Source: Natronorubrum sediminis
Lineage (GTDB): Archaea; Halobacteriota; Halobacteria; Halobacteriales; Natrialbaceae
Reading direction: 5' to 3'
NCBI RefSeq assembly: GCF_900108095.1
Contig: NZ_FNWL01000003.1
Span: 174,501 to 238,500, forward strand
DNA: 64,000 bases
A model generated the notes under the pieces. That model was not told the DNA's origin. It was given only the letters and a program-made list of their open reading frames with translations, and ran no database searches. The position numbers and the translations under genes are program-made. Below, one piece after another: positions 17,558 to 26,909 of the stretch (within the stretch, counting starts at the first letter, position 1; each line of letters begins with the position of its first letter).

Positions 17558-17848
17558 ATGATCGTCACAGAACAGGAGACGCCGGAGGGGTTGTTGGTCA
17601 CGGTCTGCGACGAGGACGCCCTCGGCGAGACGTTCGAAACAGACGATGTCTCCTTGACCGTCACCGAGGAGTTCTACGGCGGCGAGGTGGTCGACGAGGA
17701 GGCCGTTGCCGACAGCCTCGCACGGGCGACCGTCAGTAACATCGTCGGGACGCGCTCGGTCGAGTTCGCGATCGAAGCAGGATTCGTCGACGAAGCGAAC
17801 GTCCTCGAGATCGGATCGACGCTTCACGCGCAGACGCTTCGGCTTTGA
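17558..17848 (+). CDS. DUF424 family protein
   Basis: A 96-residue archaeal protein beginning MIVTEQETPEGLLVTVCDED and containing TVTEEFYGGEVVDEEAVADS and A-N-I/N-I-V-G type core NIVGTRSVEFAIEAGFVD, as in the DUF424 family found across archaea. Function is not established; its wide archaeal spread suggests a basic role. It lies 3 bp downstream of the TPR gene. Confidence 0.85.
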   Translation: MIVTEQETPEGLLVTVCDEDALGETFETDDVSLTVTEEFYGGEVVDEEAVADSLARATVSNIVGTRSVEFAIEAGFVDEANVLEIGSTLHAQTLRL

Positions 17849-17874
17849 TTCGAGGCTGGCGGTATCGAAGTCGC

Positions 17875-18750
17875 TCAGAGATCCGCTCTTTTGAACCGGT
17901 AGTAACCGATCGCGATGGGAACGACCAGCCAGAACATTAAGACGACGATGCCGAACCAATCGTCCAGATAGAACGGCGCACCGTCGCCGTAGCGCTCGGC
18001 TGGCGTCATCTGCCCAGCTTCCCAGTCCTCGAGTCCGTACTGGAACGCGAAGGGGACGACTTCGCCGTCGACGACGTTGCTCGCCATCGTCGTGTAACTC
18101 GTGATCGGGTTGAACTGCTCGAGGAGCAGGTACCACGTCTGGGCTTCGACGGGCGGCCCGTTGCCGTAGATGAGGTAGTAGGGGCCGGCCGTGAGGAGTT
18201 CCCAGAGGGCGACGAAGATCATGTAGAGGCCGACGACGAGCGCCATAGATTTTCCGCGTGAGTCGACGCCGGCGGAGACGCCGACGGCGAGGCCGGCGAA
18301 CGAGAGACCGAAGAGCAGCGTGAGGGCGGCGAACGCGAGGATGCTCGTAAGCGGGACCGAGCCGAAAAGGACTGCCCCGAGAACGAGCGCGACGAGGAAC
18401 GCGAGGACGATGGCCGCCCCGACGACGGCCATTCGGCCGAGGACCTTCCCGAAGACGATGTCGGTGCGATTGGGCGGGAGTCCGAGTAGGAGCTTCATGC
18501 TCCCGGAGCGTCGCTCGCCGACGACGGCCATGTAGCCCGTGATCAACGCGGCGATCGGAATGATCGTCTGTAACGGGAGGCCCAAAAACCCGAGCATCTC
18601 GTCCGCGCTGACGTCGCCTCCGGTGTACCAGACCGCCGTGTACCCGACGACGACGATTCCGACGAGCAACGTTACAAGCACCCAGAGGAGCTTCGATCGC
18701 CCGGCGTCCTCGAACTCTTTGCGGGCGACGGTGGTGATGTGGGAACTCAT
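17875..18750 (-). CDS. ABC-2 type transporter permease
   Basis: A 291-residue membrane protein with six predicted helices and the ABC-2 element GERRSGSMKLLLGLPPNRTD between helices 2 and 3. It begins MSSHITTVARKEFEDAGRS, the usual cytoplasmic start. It partners the ATPase encoded just upstream; the genes overlap by 4 bp. The exporter's substrate is unknown. Confidence 0.9.
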   Translation of the reverse strand: MSSHITTVARKEFEDAGRSKLLWVLVTLLVGIVVVGYTAVWYTGGDVSADEMLGFLGLPLQTIIPIAALITGYMAVVGERRSGSMKLLLGLPPNRTDIVFGKVLGRMAVVGAAIVLAFLVALVLGAVLFGSVPLTSILAFAALTLLFGLSFAGLAVGVSAGVDSRGKSMALVVGLYMIFVALWELLTAGPYYLIYGNGPPVEAQTWYLLLEQFNPITSYTTMASNVVDGEVVPFAFQYGLEDWEAGQMTPAERYGDGAPFYLDDWFGIVVLMFWLVVPIAIGYYRFKRADL

Positions 18751-19721
18751 CTCGCCACCTCGGATTCGGTCGCGACGGCACTTGCCGGTGATTCAGACGC
18801 GTCTCCGGCTTCGTCGCCGTTCGTCAACGCGGTGAATAGCGTCTCGAGCGAGACGTCCTCGATCTGTACGTCGCGTATCGTCGCGCCCGCGGCGTCGAGT
18901 TCCGTGATGACGGTCGCTTTCGCCGTCGGGTCGGTGATGGTACACTCGAGGCTGTGTTCGGTTGCACTGACCTCGCTAATCCCGGAAACCGAACAAGCGA
19001 CGTCGGAGAGGTCGTCGACAGGGTCGGAAAGCGTCAGTTCCATCGTCGCGCCGCCGCCGATGGATTCGCGAAGACCGTCGATCGTGTCGACGGCGACCAG
19101 TCGCCCCTCGTTCAAGACGCCGATTCGATCGCAGACCGCCTCGACGTGTTCGAGAATGTGACTCGAGAAGAAGACGGTCGTTCCGCGTTCGGCTTCCGAA
19201 CGGACGAGAGCTTGCATCTCGCGGATCCCGTGTGGGTCGAGCCCGGACGTGGGTTCGTCCATGATCAACAAATCGGGATCGCCGACGAGGGCCATGCCCG
19301 TCGCGAGCCGTTGACGCATTCCCTTGGAGTAGCCACCAGCCGGTCTACTCGCGTCGTCGCCAGACAACCCGACGCGCTCGAGGATCCTGTCGGGGTCGTC
19401 GTCGGCGGCTTTGGTTTCGATCGCGAACTCGAGGTGACGACGACCCGAGAGGCGCGGATAGATGTCGAATCCTTCCGGAAGGACCCCGACGCGGGGACTG
19501 ATCGCGTCGGCTTCCGCTTGTGTGTCGTAGCCCAGTACCGTCGCCGTCCCCGCCGTCGGTCGAGCGAAATCGAGCAACATATTGATGGTCGTGGATTTAC
19601 CGGCCCCGTTTGGCCCCAAAAACCCGAAGACCTCTCCGTACTCGACGCTCAAATCGAGGGTGTCGACGGCGGTTAACTCACCGTACGTTTTCGTGAGTCC
19701 CGACGTTTTAATCACAGGCAT
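18747..19721 (-). CDS. ABC transporter ATP-binding protein (ABC-2 exporter)
   Basis: A 324-residue ATPase with Walker A GPNGAGKST, Q-loop region, signature GYSKGMRQRLATGMALVG, Walker B DLLIMDEPTSGLDP and the H-loop SSHILEHVE. A C-terminal domain of about 100 residues follows (MELTLSDPVDDLSDVACS), as in the NatA/CcmA-like exporters. A leaderless promoter is likely, since a TATA box lies about 30 bp before the ATG. Confidence 0.93.
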   Translation of the reverse strand: MPVIKTSGLTKTYGELTAVDTLDLSVEYGEVFGFLGPNGAGKSTTINMLLDFARPTAGTATVLGYDTQAEADAISPRVGVLPEGFDIYPRLSGRRHLEFAIETKAADDDPDRILERVGLSGDDASRPAGGYSKGMRQRLATGMALVGDPDLLIMDEPTSGLDPHGIREMQALVRSEAERGTTVFFSSHILEHVEAVCDRIGVLNEGRLVAVDTIDGLRESIGGGATMELTLSDPVDDLSDVACSVSGISEVSATEHSLECTITDPTAKATVITELDAAGATIRDVQIEDVSLETLFTALTNGDEAGDASESPASAVATESEVAR

Positions 19722-19745
19722 CGTATCTGTCCGTTCACATGTATT

Positions 19746-19755
19746 GCATATAATT
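19746..19755 (-). promoter_or_regulatory. TATA box of the ABC exporter operon
   Basis: On the minus strand AATTATATGC is centred about 30 bp before the ATG at 19721. In haloarchaea transcription starts about 25 bp past the box, so the mRNA should begin within a few bases of the start codon. Confidence 0.55.
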
Positions 19756-20106
19756 AGTCGGGTGCTCCGTTCGGACATCGAGAACCGTTGCATGTCGGAA
19801 TCCAAAACTCATCCTGCGCTATTTTTCGGAACAGATTCAATGTAGCCAAACTATTTTGGAAATACTGATATGGTCCTTGCGCTGAACAGTCTAATTGGCA
19901 GGGCACGAACAGTGGTTGGTTAGCCGTCCCTGCTGAGGCACCCACCCACCAGTCCGTTCACATCTTCGGTCCCCCCTTTTGACGCGTTCTCCTCGAGCAA
20001 CCGTTCGACGTCCGCACGTCTCCTCACGCCGAGCGTTTCGATTTTCACACCCTCGCCCTGTCACGGACCGAAGGAGTGTTTTGTCTCGAGTCCCTCCTCG
20101 TACGTA
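19756..20106. other. Intergenic region between divergent ABC operon and sufS
   Basis: No gene is evident in about 350 bp. The left half is distinctly AT-richer than the surroundings; the right half returns to high GC just before the sufS ATG. I see no clear hairpin or repeat. Confidence 0.4.
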
Positions 20107-21351
20107 ATGAGCCATCAGAATTTCGAGGGTCTCGACGTCGAGTCCATCCGCGATGCGTTCCCCATTCTCGAGCGGGAATTCGACGGCCAGCAGGTCGTCT
20201 ACCTCGACAACGCGGCGACGACACAGACGCCGGATCCGGTCGTCGACGCGATGAGCGAGTACTACCGCCGGCACAACGCGAACGTCCACCGCGGTATCCA
20301 CCACCTGAGCCAGGAAGCCTCCGAACGCTACGAATCAGCCCACGACCGCGTTGCCGACTTTATCGACGCCGACGGCCGCGAGGAAATCATTTTCACGAAG
20401 AACACGACCGAAGGCGAGAACCTCATCGCTTACGCCTGGGGACTGAACGAACTCGAGGCCGGCGACCGCGTGGTCCTCACGGAGATGGAACACCACGCGT
20501 CGCTCGTCACCTGGCAACAGATCGCCAAACAGACCGGTGCCGAGGTCGAGTACATTCGCGTCGACGACACCGGGCGACTCGATATGGATCACGCCCGCGA
20601 ACTGATCGACGACGACGCGGCCATCGTCTCCGCGGTCCACGTCTCGAACACGCTCGGCACCGTCAACCCCGTCTCCGAACTCACCGACCTCGCCCACGAA
20701 CACGACGCTCTCTCCTTTATCGACGGCGCACAGGCCGTCCCCAACCGACCCGTCGACGTGAGCGAGATCGACGCCGACTTCTACGCCTTCTCGGGGCACA
20801 AGATGGCCGGCCCAACTGGCATCGGCGTCCTCTACGGTAAACAGGAACTGCTCGAGGAAATGGAGCCCTACCTCTACGGCGGCGGCATGATCCGCAAGGT
20901 CACGTTCGAGGACTCGACGTGGGGCGACCTCCCATGGAAGTTCGAACCCGGGACGCCGCCAATCGCCGAAGCCGTTGGACTCGAGGCCGCGATCGACTGG
21001 CTCGAGGAAATCGGCATGGATCGCATTCAGGCCCACGAGGAGGAACTCGCTGCCTACGCCTACGACCGACTCGAGGCCGAAGGCGACGTCGAGATCTACG
21101 GCCCCGAAGGCGGCCCCGACCGCGGCGGTCTGGTGAGCTTCAACCTCGAGGGCGTCCACGCTCACGACCTCACCTCGATCATGAACGACCACACGGTCGC
21201 CGTCCGCGCCGGCGATCACTGTACGCAGCCACTCCACGACAAACTGGGCGTTCCGGCGTCGACTCGAGCGTCGTTCTACGTGTATAATACGCGCGAAGAA
21301 ATCGACGAGTTGGTCGCGGCGTTGGACGATGCGCGGCAGTTGTTCGCCTGA
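20107..21351 (+). CDS. sufS: Cysteine desulfurase SufS
   Basis: A 414-residue PLP enzyme of group II cysteine desulfurases, which turns cysteine into alanine and gives persulfide sulfur for Fe-S clusters. Seen are YLDNAATTQTPDPVVDA, the PLP lysine K232 in SGHKMAGPTG and the active-site C372 in RAGDHCTQPLH. Length is typical. SufBCD partners are not adjacent. It may serve the Fe-S-rich reductases of the organism. Confidence 0.95.
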   Translation: MSHQNFEGLDVESIRDAFPILEREFDGQQVVYLDNAATTQTPDPVVDAMSEYYRRHNANVHRGIHHLSQEASERYESAHDRVADFIDADGREEIIFTKNTTEGENLIAYAWGLNELEAGDRVVLTEMEHHASLVTWQQIAKQTGAEVEYIRVDDTGRLDMDHARELIDDDAAIVSAVHVSNTLGTVNPVSELTDLAHEHDALSFIDGAQAVPNRPVDVSEIDADFYAFSGHKMAGPTGIGVLYGKQELLEEMEPYLYGGGMIRKVTFEDSTWGDLPWKFEPGTPPIAEAVGLEAAIDWLEEIGMDRIQAHEEELAAYAYDRLEAEGDVEIYGPEGGPDRGGLVSFNLEGVHAHDLTSIMNDHTVAVRAGDHCTQPLHDKLGVPASTRASFYVYNTREEIDELVAALDDARQLFA

Positions 21352-21510
21352 GCCTGAGTTGCTTTCTACGGCTTGAATGGCCTTCTGTGGCCTCGAGTGC
21401 GGCCCCGTTAAGTACAGATTGTTCTACTCGAGAAAGAGAGAGCGACGTCGCACCATGGTGTGTCTGTGCGACGTCGACGGCCGAGAACCCACTCGATTAC
21501 TCGAGCGGGA

Positions 21511-21783
21511 TCACTCGAGGTACTGTTGTTCCCACGATCGTCGGTCTTTGATCTGATCGAGGCCTTGATCGCCGAGCGCGTAGTAGTTCGTTCGGCGATC
21601 GAGTTGGCCCTTTTCGACGAGTTCCTTGTTGACGAGCGTATCGAGATTGGGATACAACCGGCCGTGGTTGATCTCGCTGTTGTAATACGTCTCGATTTCG
21701 TCCTTTACTTCCTGCCCAGACGGCTCGTCAGCTCCGGCGATCACGTACAGAAGATCGCGCTGAAATCCGGTCAAATCGTCCAT
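21511..21783 (-). CDS. PadR-family transcriptional regulator
   Basis: A 90-residue winged-helix protein. It has GFQRDLLYVIAGADEPSGQE, the recognition region INHGRLYPNLDTLVNKELVE and the wing GQLDRRTNYYALGDQG. This matches the short haloarchaeal PadR-like regulators, which lack the long C-terminal dimerisation helix. Its target is unknown; the large gap upstream may hold its operator. Confidence 0.9.
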   Translation of the reverse strand: MDDLTGFQRDLLYVIAGADEPSGQEVKDEIETYYNSEINHGRLYPNLDTLVNKELVEKGQLDRRTNYYALGDQGLDQIKDRRSWEQQYLE

Positions 21784-22345
21784 GTTACAACCACAGACGA
21801 CACACCAACTGTCCGACTATTTGTTATCGTTCTCGTATCAACTGTTTCTTTACTGTGGTGACGGTCTAACTGAGAGACAACTGGTGAATATCCAGTTCAC
21901 TGCCGGTAACGGGCAATTACACGTCGGTTTTCGAAACTGTTCAAAAATCGTCAATATACTCCGCATAACGGATACTATCGTCTTTTCGAACCCAGATGGG
22001 GCGGATTGCACTGCATAAAACAATCCCGGCCGCTATCCACGGCTCATTTCCAGGTTCGACCAACTGAATGCCACCACTGTAGTTGTACTCTCGACATATT
22101 TTATGCGGAAGACAACGAGTGTGAATGACACTCGAGAACGACTCTCTGACTCGAGGATAGGTGCCAGTGGTGAATGGTGAGTGTCGAGTGTTCGTGTGGG
22201 GTCGCGATGTCGAGTTACCTATGCGAGTAAGTCGAGCGCCGTCCCCGAGTATCGGGTCGGCTGCATTACTCGCCAGTATCCACGTACACTGTCCGAAGAA
22301 TGGTTGGTAAACTGTGAAACCCGTTACCGAACGTGATTAGCCGTG
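21784..22345. other. Long intergenic region, AT-richer than average
   Basis: About 560 bp between padR and cspA with no convincing gene in any frame. The first 250 bp are AT-rich for this genome and carry several TATA-like runs (for example CATATTTTATGCGG near 22095). Nothing matches the repeats found elsewhere in the window. Confidence 0.4.
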
Positions 22346-22540
22346 TTACAGGCGGGTGACGTTGGTGGCGCGGGGGCCTTTTGGGGCCTGTTCGATGTCG
22401 AATTCGATCTCTGTACCTTCTTCGAGGTCCGGACCGCCAACGTCTTCCATGTGGAAGAAAACGTCGTCGTCTGCGTCGTCCGTCTCAATGAAACCGTAGC
22501 CGCCTGTGTCGTTGAAGAAATCAACGTTTCCTTTCGCCAT
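22346..22540 (-). CDS. cspA: Cold-shock domain protein
   Basis: A 64-residue single cold-shock domain protein, starting MAKGNVDFFNDTGGYGFIET. RNP1 (GYGFIE) and RNP2 (VFFHM) are present. It binds single-stranded RNA or DNA and may act as an RNA chaperone. Length matches haloarchaeal CspA. A TATA box about 30 bp upstream implies a near-leaderless transcript. An open frame extends 23 codons further upstream, but that stretch contains the promoter. Confidence 0.95.
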   Translation of the reverse strand: MAKGNVDFFNDTGGYGFIETDDADDDVFFHMEDVGGPDLEEGTEIEFDIEQAPKGPRATNVTRL

Positions 22541-22566
22541 TGCATCCAAAACAAACCCCGGGACAC

Positions 22567-22573
22567 GTATAAC
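22567..22573 (-). promoter_or_regulatory. TATA box of cspA
   Basis: GTTATACG on the minus strand is centred about 30 bp before the cspA ATG at 22540, fitting a transcript that starts a few bases before the start codon. Confidence 0.5.
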
Positions 22574-22906
22574 AGTTGTGTTGTGCTCGTCCTCTCGAAG
22601 AACAGACAAACGAATGCTGAAAACTGCGGATAGTTGGAGAATGTCCTGTAGTTTGGAGAACTTGGAACTATATTGGGGCTGATAGAATCTCCCTTAGACA
22701 CGACGATTGCGCCGTAGCGTCGCTCGTGGTGCGGTGTGGCCGTACACGGGATGGGAGATACGGACGCTGAAACCACCAATTCTTCTCACGCCCATTTCTC
22801 GCTATCCTGTGAACGGGCTGCCAATAACTGCGAGGCGATTGCCGATTCGTGACTTCTCGAGGACGTCTCGAACCGTTTAGGTAGCTCCGATGGATACGCC
22901 GTGTGC
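22574..22906. other. Intergenic region between cspA and the VUT transporter gene
   Basis: About 330 bp of divergent upstream sequence without a supported gene or recognisable repeat. Confidence 0.4.
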
Positions 22907-23644
22907 ATGACCCAGTCGGATTCGCACTCGCAGACGCCCCCAGCGCCCTCGATTACGCAGGTCGCGCTGATCGGGCTCTTCGTGACGGCGTTGGTGACGG
23001 CGCAGGTGACGGCCTCGAAAGTACTCGCGTTTCCCATGCCCGTTTCACTCCCGATTACCGGTGCAGAGTTGGTCTTGCCCGGCGCAGCGCTCGCGTACGC
23101 GTTGACGTTCTTGGCCAGCGACTGCTACGCGGAACTCTACGGCCGTCGGGCCGCACAGGTCGTCGTCAACGTCGCCTTCGCGATGAACTTCGTCGTGCTC
23201 CTCCTCATCTGGTCGACGATTGCGGCCCCGGCCGACGTCTCGAGCATCGACCCGGAGATGTTCGAAGCCGTCCTGGGCGCGTCGACGAACATCGTCCTCG
23301 GCAGCCTCTTTGCCTACGTCGTGAGCCAGAACTGGGACGTGATTATCTTCCACCGAATTCGGGACCACACGGGTCGGGAGAAGCTCTGGCTTCGAAACAT
23401 CGCGTCGACGGCGAGCAGCCAGGCGATCGACACGGTCATCTTTGTCGCGATCGCGTTCTCGCTCTCGCCAGCCCTACTCGGCGTCGGCCCGAGCCTGGGT
23501 GCGAGTGAAGTGCTCGCCTTGATGGTCGGTCAGTACCTGTTGAAACTCGCGATTGCCGTCGTCGATACGCCGATCGTCTACGCCGTGGTGGCGTTCGTTC
23601 GCGCTCGCAATCGAGGGGCCGCCGACGACCCCTCGCCGAGTTGA
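22907..23644 (+). CDS. VUT-family queuosine/archaeosine precursor transporter
   Basis: A 245-residue membrane protein with about six helices and the YhhQ/VUT signatures ASKVLAFPMPVSLPITGAE, ASDCYAELYGRRAAQVVVNV and WDVIIFHRIRDHTGREKLWL. The family imports 7-deazaguanine precursors used for queuosine in bacteria; in archaea the likely end product is archaeosine in tRNA. I take the ATG at 22907; a GTG two codons before is possible. Confidence 0.85.
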   Translation: MTQSDSHSQTPPAPSITQVALIGLFVTALVTAQVTASKVLAFPMPVSLPITGAELVLPGAALAYALTFLASDCYAELYGRRAAQVVVNVAFAMNFVVLLLIWSTIAAPADVSSIDPEMFEAVLGASTNIVLGSLFAYVVSQNWDVIIFHRIRDHTGREKLWLRNIASTASSQAIDTVIFVAIAFSLSPALLGVGPSLGASEVLALMVGQYLLKLAIAVVDTPIVYAVVAFVRARNRGAADDPSPS

Positions 23645-23747
23645 CCCGGCGGCGTCGCTGACTCGAGTCGGTCGACCCGTCTCGCCTGGTTCTCGAAGAC
23701 GCGCCGTGAACGGTGAGCGTTTAGTGGCCCGCTCGAGAGTTGCCGGT

Positions 23748-24830
23748 ATGGACGAACGCGTACGCGAACACGCCGAGGTACTGGTCGAGTGGAGCGCACG
23801 GGTCGAAGCGGGGGACGACGTCGTTCTCTCCGTCGGCCCCGAGGCACACGAACTGGCGGTTGCGGTCGCCGAGCAACTCGGCGAGCGAGGTGCGAATCTG
23901 CTCTCGACGTTCAGTTCAGGGGAGATTACGCGCGCGTACCTGCGGGCACACGACGGCGAATTCGAGGCGGATCCGGCCCACGAACTCGCGTTGGTCGAGA
24001 ACGCGGACGTCTACCTCTCGCTCGGCGGCGGGCGAAACACCAGTTCGACGGCGGACGTCCCCGGTGAGACGCGTCAGGCCTATCGAAGTGCCAGAACCGA
24101 GATCCGCGAGACCCGACTCGGGACGCGCTGGGTGTCGACCGTTCACCCGACGCGCTCGCTCGCCCAGCAGGCCGGGATGGCCTTCGAGGAGTACCGAGAC
24201 TTCGCGTACGACGCCATCCTCCGGGACTGGGAATCGCTGGCCGAGGAGATGGGGAAAATGAAGTCGATCCTCGACGACGGCAGCGAGGTTCGGATCGTCT
24301 CGGAGGGCACGGACCTCACCATGCAGATAGCGGGACGAACGGCGGTCAACAGCGCGGCGTCGGTCGCCTACGACTCGCACAACCTCCCCAGCGGTGAGGT
24401 GTTCACCGCCCCTTACGCTACCGAGGGCGAGGTGACGTTCGACGTGCCGATGACGCTCCGCGGCGAGTCGGTTCGGAACGTCCGCCTCGAGTTCGAAGAC
24501 GGCGAGGTCGTCGACTCCGACGCCGAACAGGGCGAGTCCGTGATCGGTGAGATCCTCGAGACGGACGAGGGCGCACGCAAACTCGGCGAACTCGGCATCG
24601 GCATGAATCGGGGCATCGACCGCTACACGGACAACATCCTCTTCGACGAAAAGATGGGCGAGACGGTCCACCTCGCGCTTGGGCGGGCCTACGACGCGAA
24701 CCTCCCGGAGGGTGAGACGGGGAACGACTCCGCCGTCCACGTCGATCTAATCGCCGACGTGAGCGAGGATTCCCGGCTCGAGGTCGACGGCGAAGTCGTT
24801 CAGGAGAACGGACAGTTCCGGTGGGAGTGA
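23748..24830 (+). CDS. M29-family aminopeptidase
   Basis: A 360-residue metallo-aminopeptidase of the thermophilic M29 (AmpS/T) family. Typical parts are an N-terminal domain with DDVVLSVGPEAHELAVAVAE, then GTDLTMQIAGR, the NLPSGEVFTAPYATEGEV segment with a metal-binding Glu, and GELGIGMNRGIDRYTDNILF followed by K-M-G-E-T-V-H-L-A-L-G. It removes N-terminal residues from peptides in the cytoplasm. The frame is open further upstream, but ATG 23748 gives the family start MDERVREHAEVLVEWS. Confidence 0.93.
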   Translation: MDERVREHAEVLVEWSARVEAGDDVVLSVGPEAHELAVAVAEQLGERGANLLSTFSSGEITRAYLRAHDGEFEADPAHELALVENADVYLSLGGGRNTSSTADVPGETRQAYRSARTEIRETRLGTRWVSTVHPTRSLAQQAGMAFEEYRDFAYDAILRDWESLAEEMGKMKSILDDGSEVRIVSEGTDLTMQIAGRTAVNSAASVAYDSHNLPSGEVFTAPYATEGEVTFDVPMTLRGESVRNVRLEFEDGEVVDSDAEQGESVIGEILETDEGARKLGELGIGMNRGIDRYTDNILFDEKMGETVHLALGRAYDANLPEGETGNDSAVHVDLIADVSEDSRLEVDGEVVQENGQFRWE

Positions 24831-25172
24831 CGCCGCCGTCTCCACTCGAGCCAGTGACACGCCCGATCTCCAGGAGGCGTTTACAGCGCCAATTACGGTG
24901 TTAAGCGGTGCCTTCTCGCCTCTCGTGACCTGGCAGAGACTGCATAATAATAGGTCGGTCTCGCCACGGTTAGTATACCGCCATAACCGGTGGCGGACAG
25001 TAATCGGTTGGGGCTCGCTGCTCGTCCCACGATCGTCACACGCGACGATCGGTGTATTCCCTTCCACCCTCGCCGACTCGCCCTGCCGGAGGCGATCCGT
25101 ATCCGGCCAACACTGTCTCTCCGCAGCTGACTCATCCGATATACTCACCAGTCTCGAGCGGGTACGCTTCCT
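24831..25172. other. Intergenic region with a small hairpin
   Basis: About 340 bp without a gene. It holds an AT-rich patch near 24945-24955 and a perfect stem CCGCCA-TAACCGG-TGGCGG at 24978-24996. No other structure was seen. Confidence 0.4.
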
Positions 25173-25787
25173 ATGCGCGATCACCTCCGAGCCGGGGCCG
25201 CGATCTACAACGCGGGATTCTATCACGCCGCTCACGACGCCTGGGAGGACTACTGGCTCGACCTCGAGTCCGGAACCGACGACGAGCGCCTGCTTCACGG
25301 GCTGATCCAGTTCACCGCCGCTGTCTACCACACACGCGAGCGCAACTGGGAGGGTGCCGTGGGGCTCGCGACCAGCGCTCGAGCGTACCTCTCTGGGTTA
25401 CCACCAACCTATCGAGACGTCGATCTCGAGTCCGTGCGTGCGTTTCTCGTCGTCCTCGAGTCCGACCCCGAACTGATCGAACGTCGACCACCGATTCGAC
25501 TGGTTCACGAAGGCGACGTTCCGACACGCGATGGGCTTGGCTTCGAGCCGACGGCGATTGCGGCAACCGTCCTCGCGGACGAACTGGGATTCGACGAGGA
25601 GCCAATCGAACGGGCGAGAACGTACGCCAGACGCGATCTCGAGGCCGGCGACGACGGGAGTCGATTCGTCACGCTCCTGTTCGATTTCGTTCGCGAGGAC
25701 GAGCATCGGGGAATCATCTTCCAGCGACTGACGGAGCACGTCGACCGGCGCGAGGCTCGAGAATCTGACGTCGAAGGACTGTTCTGA
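25173..25787 (+). CDS. DUF309 domain protein
   Basis: A 204-residue helical protein. Residues 1-80 carry the DUF309 pattern: A-A-I-Y-N-A-G-F-Y-H-A-A-H-D-A-W-E-D-Y-W, then LLHGLIQFTAAVYHTRERNW. The conserved H-x3-W-E and the I-Q motif are intact. Function of the family is unknown. The C-terminal half is less conserved and acidic. Confidence 0.85.
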   Translation: MRDHLRAGAAIYNAGFYHAAHDAWEDYWLDLESGTDDERLLHGLIQFTAAVYHTRERNWEGAVGLATSARAYLSGLPPTYRDVDLESVRAFLVVLESDPELIERRPPIRLVHEGDVPTRDGLGFEPTAIAATVLADELGFDEEPIERARTYARRDLEAGDDGSRFVTLLFDFVREDEHRGIIFQRLTEHVDRREARESDVEGLF

Positions 25788-25838
25788 CCGTCCGGCTCGA
25801 ACAGGCGACCACCGCGTCTCCTGGCGGTCTACGTAGCC

Positions 25839-26810
25839 TCACTCGTGGCCGGCGATCGGTAACGGCTCGTACGGTTCCTCGAGATAGCTCATATCCGATG
25901 CCGTCAGGTCGATTTCGAGGGCTTCGACGGCCTCCTCGAGGTGGTCGATGCTGGTCGTGCCGACGATGGGGGCGTCGACCCATTCTTTGTGGAGTAACCA
26001 AGCCAGTGAGATCTGGGCCATCGTGACGCCCTTCTCGGCGGCGAGTTCCTGAATTCGCTCGTTGATCTCCTCGCCGCCGCCGTCGAGGTACGGAATCTGT
26101 TCGAGGTACTCGTCGGTTTGCCCGCGCGTCGTCGACTCGAGCTCTCCGAGCGGACGGGCCCCGACGCCGCGAGCCAGCGGCGACCACGGGATGACGCCGA
26201 CGCCTTCTTTTCGACAGAGGGGGAGCATCTCGCGTTCTTCCTCGCGGTAGAAGACGTTGTAGTGATTTTGCATCGTCGCGAATCGCTCGAGGTCGAGGCG
26301 GTCGCTCGCGTGCAACGCGTCGGCGAACTGGTGGGCCCACATCGAGGAGGTGCCGACGTACCGCACCGTCCCCCGACGAACGGCGTCGTCGAGCGCCCGA
26401 AGGGTTTCCTCGATGGGCGTCTCGTCGTCCCAGCGGTGGGTCTGGTAGAGATCGATCGTGTCCATCCCGAGTCGATCCAGACTCGCCTCGAGTTCCTGCT
26501 CGATGGCCTTTCGCGAGAGGCCACTCGAGTTGGTATTCGCGGGGTCCATCTCGGCGTACGCCTTCGTCGCGACGACCTGTGCGTCCCGGTCGTAGTCTGC
26601 GAGCACGTCACCCAGAATACGTTCGGAGTCGCCCGACGAGTAGACGTTCGCCGTGTCGAAGAAGTTGATCCCGAGGTCGATCGCCCGTTCGATGAGTTCC
26701 CTACTCTCCTCTCGGTCGAGCATCCAGTCTCGACCGGTCCCGAAACTCATGCAGCCGAGGCCGATCCGACTGACGGACATGCCGGTCGACCCGAGCGTCG
26801 TGTACTCCAT
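25839..26810 (-). CDS. Aldo/keto reductase
   Basis: A 323-residue (beta/alpha)8 NADPH oxidoreductase. It has GLGCMSFGTGRDW, NFFDTANVYSSGDSERILG with the catalytic Asp and Tyr, Q-T-H-R-W-D region and PWSPLARGVGARPL followed by VTMAQISLAWLLHK. It belongs to the group acting on unknown small aldehydes or ketones. The ATG at 26810 gives MEYTTLGSTGMSVSRIGLG, the standard start. A second, distant family member is at 37671-38531. Confidence 0.92.
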   Translation of the reverse strand: MEYTTLGSTGMSVSRIGLGCMSFGTGRDWMLDREESRELIERAIDLGINFFDTANVYSSGDSERILGDVLADYDRDAQVVATKAYAEMDPANTNSSGLSRKAIEQELEASLDRLGMDTIDLYQTHRWDDETPIEETLRALDDAVRRGTVRYVGTSSMWAHQFADALHASDRLDLERFATMQNHYNVFYREEEREMLPLCRKEGVGVIPWSPLARGVGARPLGELESTTRGQTDEYLEQIPYLDGGGEEINERIQELAAEKGVTMAQISLAWLLHKEWVDAPIVGTTSIDHLEEAVEALEIDLTASDMSYLEEPYEPLPIAGHE

Positions 26811-26909
26811 ACGTATCGTTGTCACGTCCGAGGACAAAACGCCACGCCTCGAGGTGACCGGTTGCCGGCTTCGCCTCTCATAGTCGTCCGCCGCTCGCGT
26901 CGCCCCGCC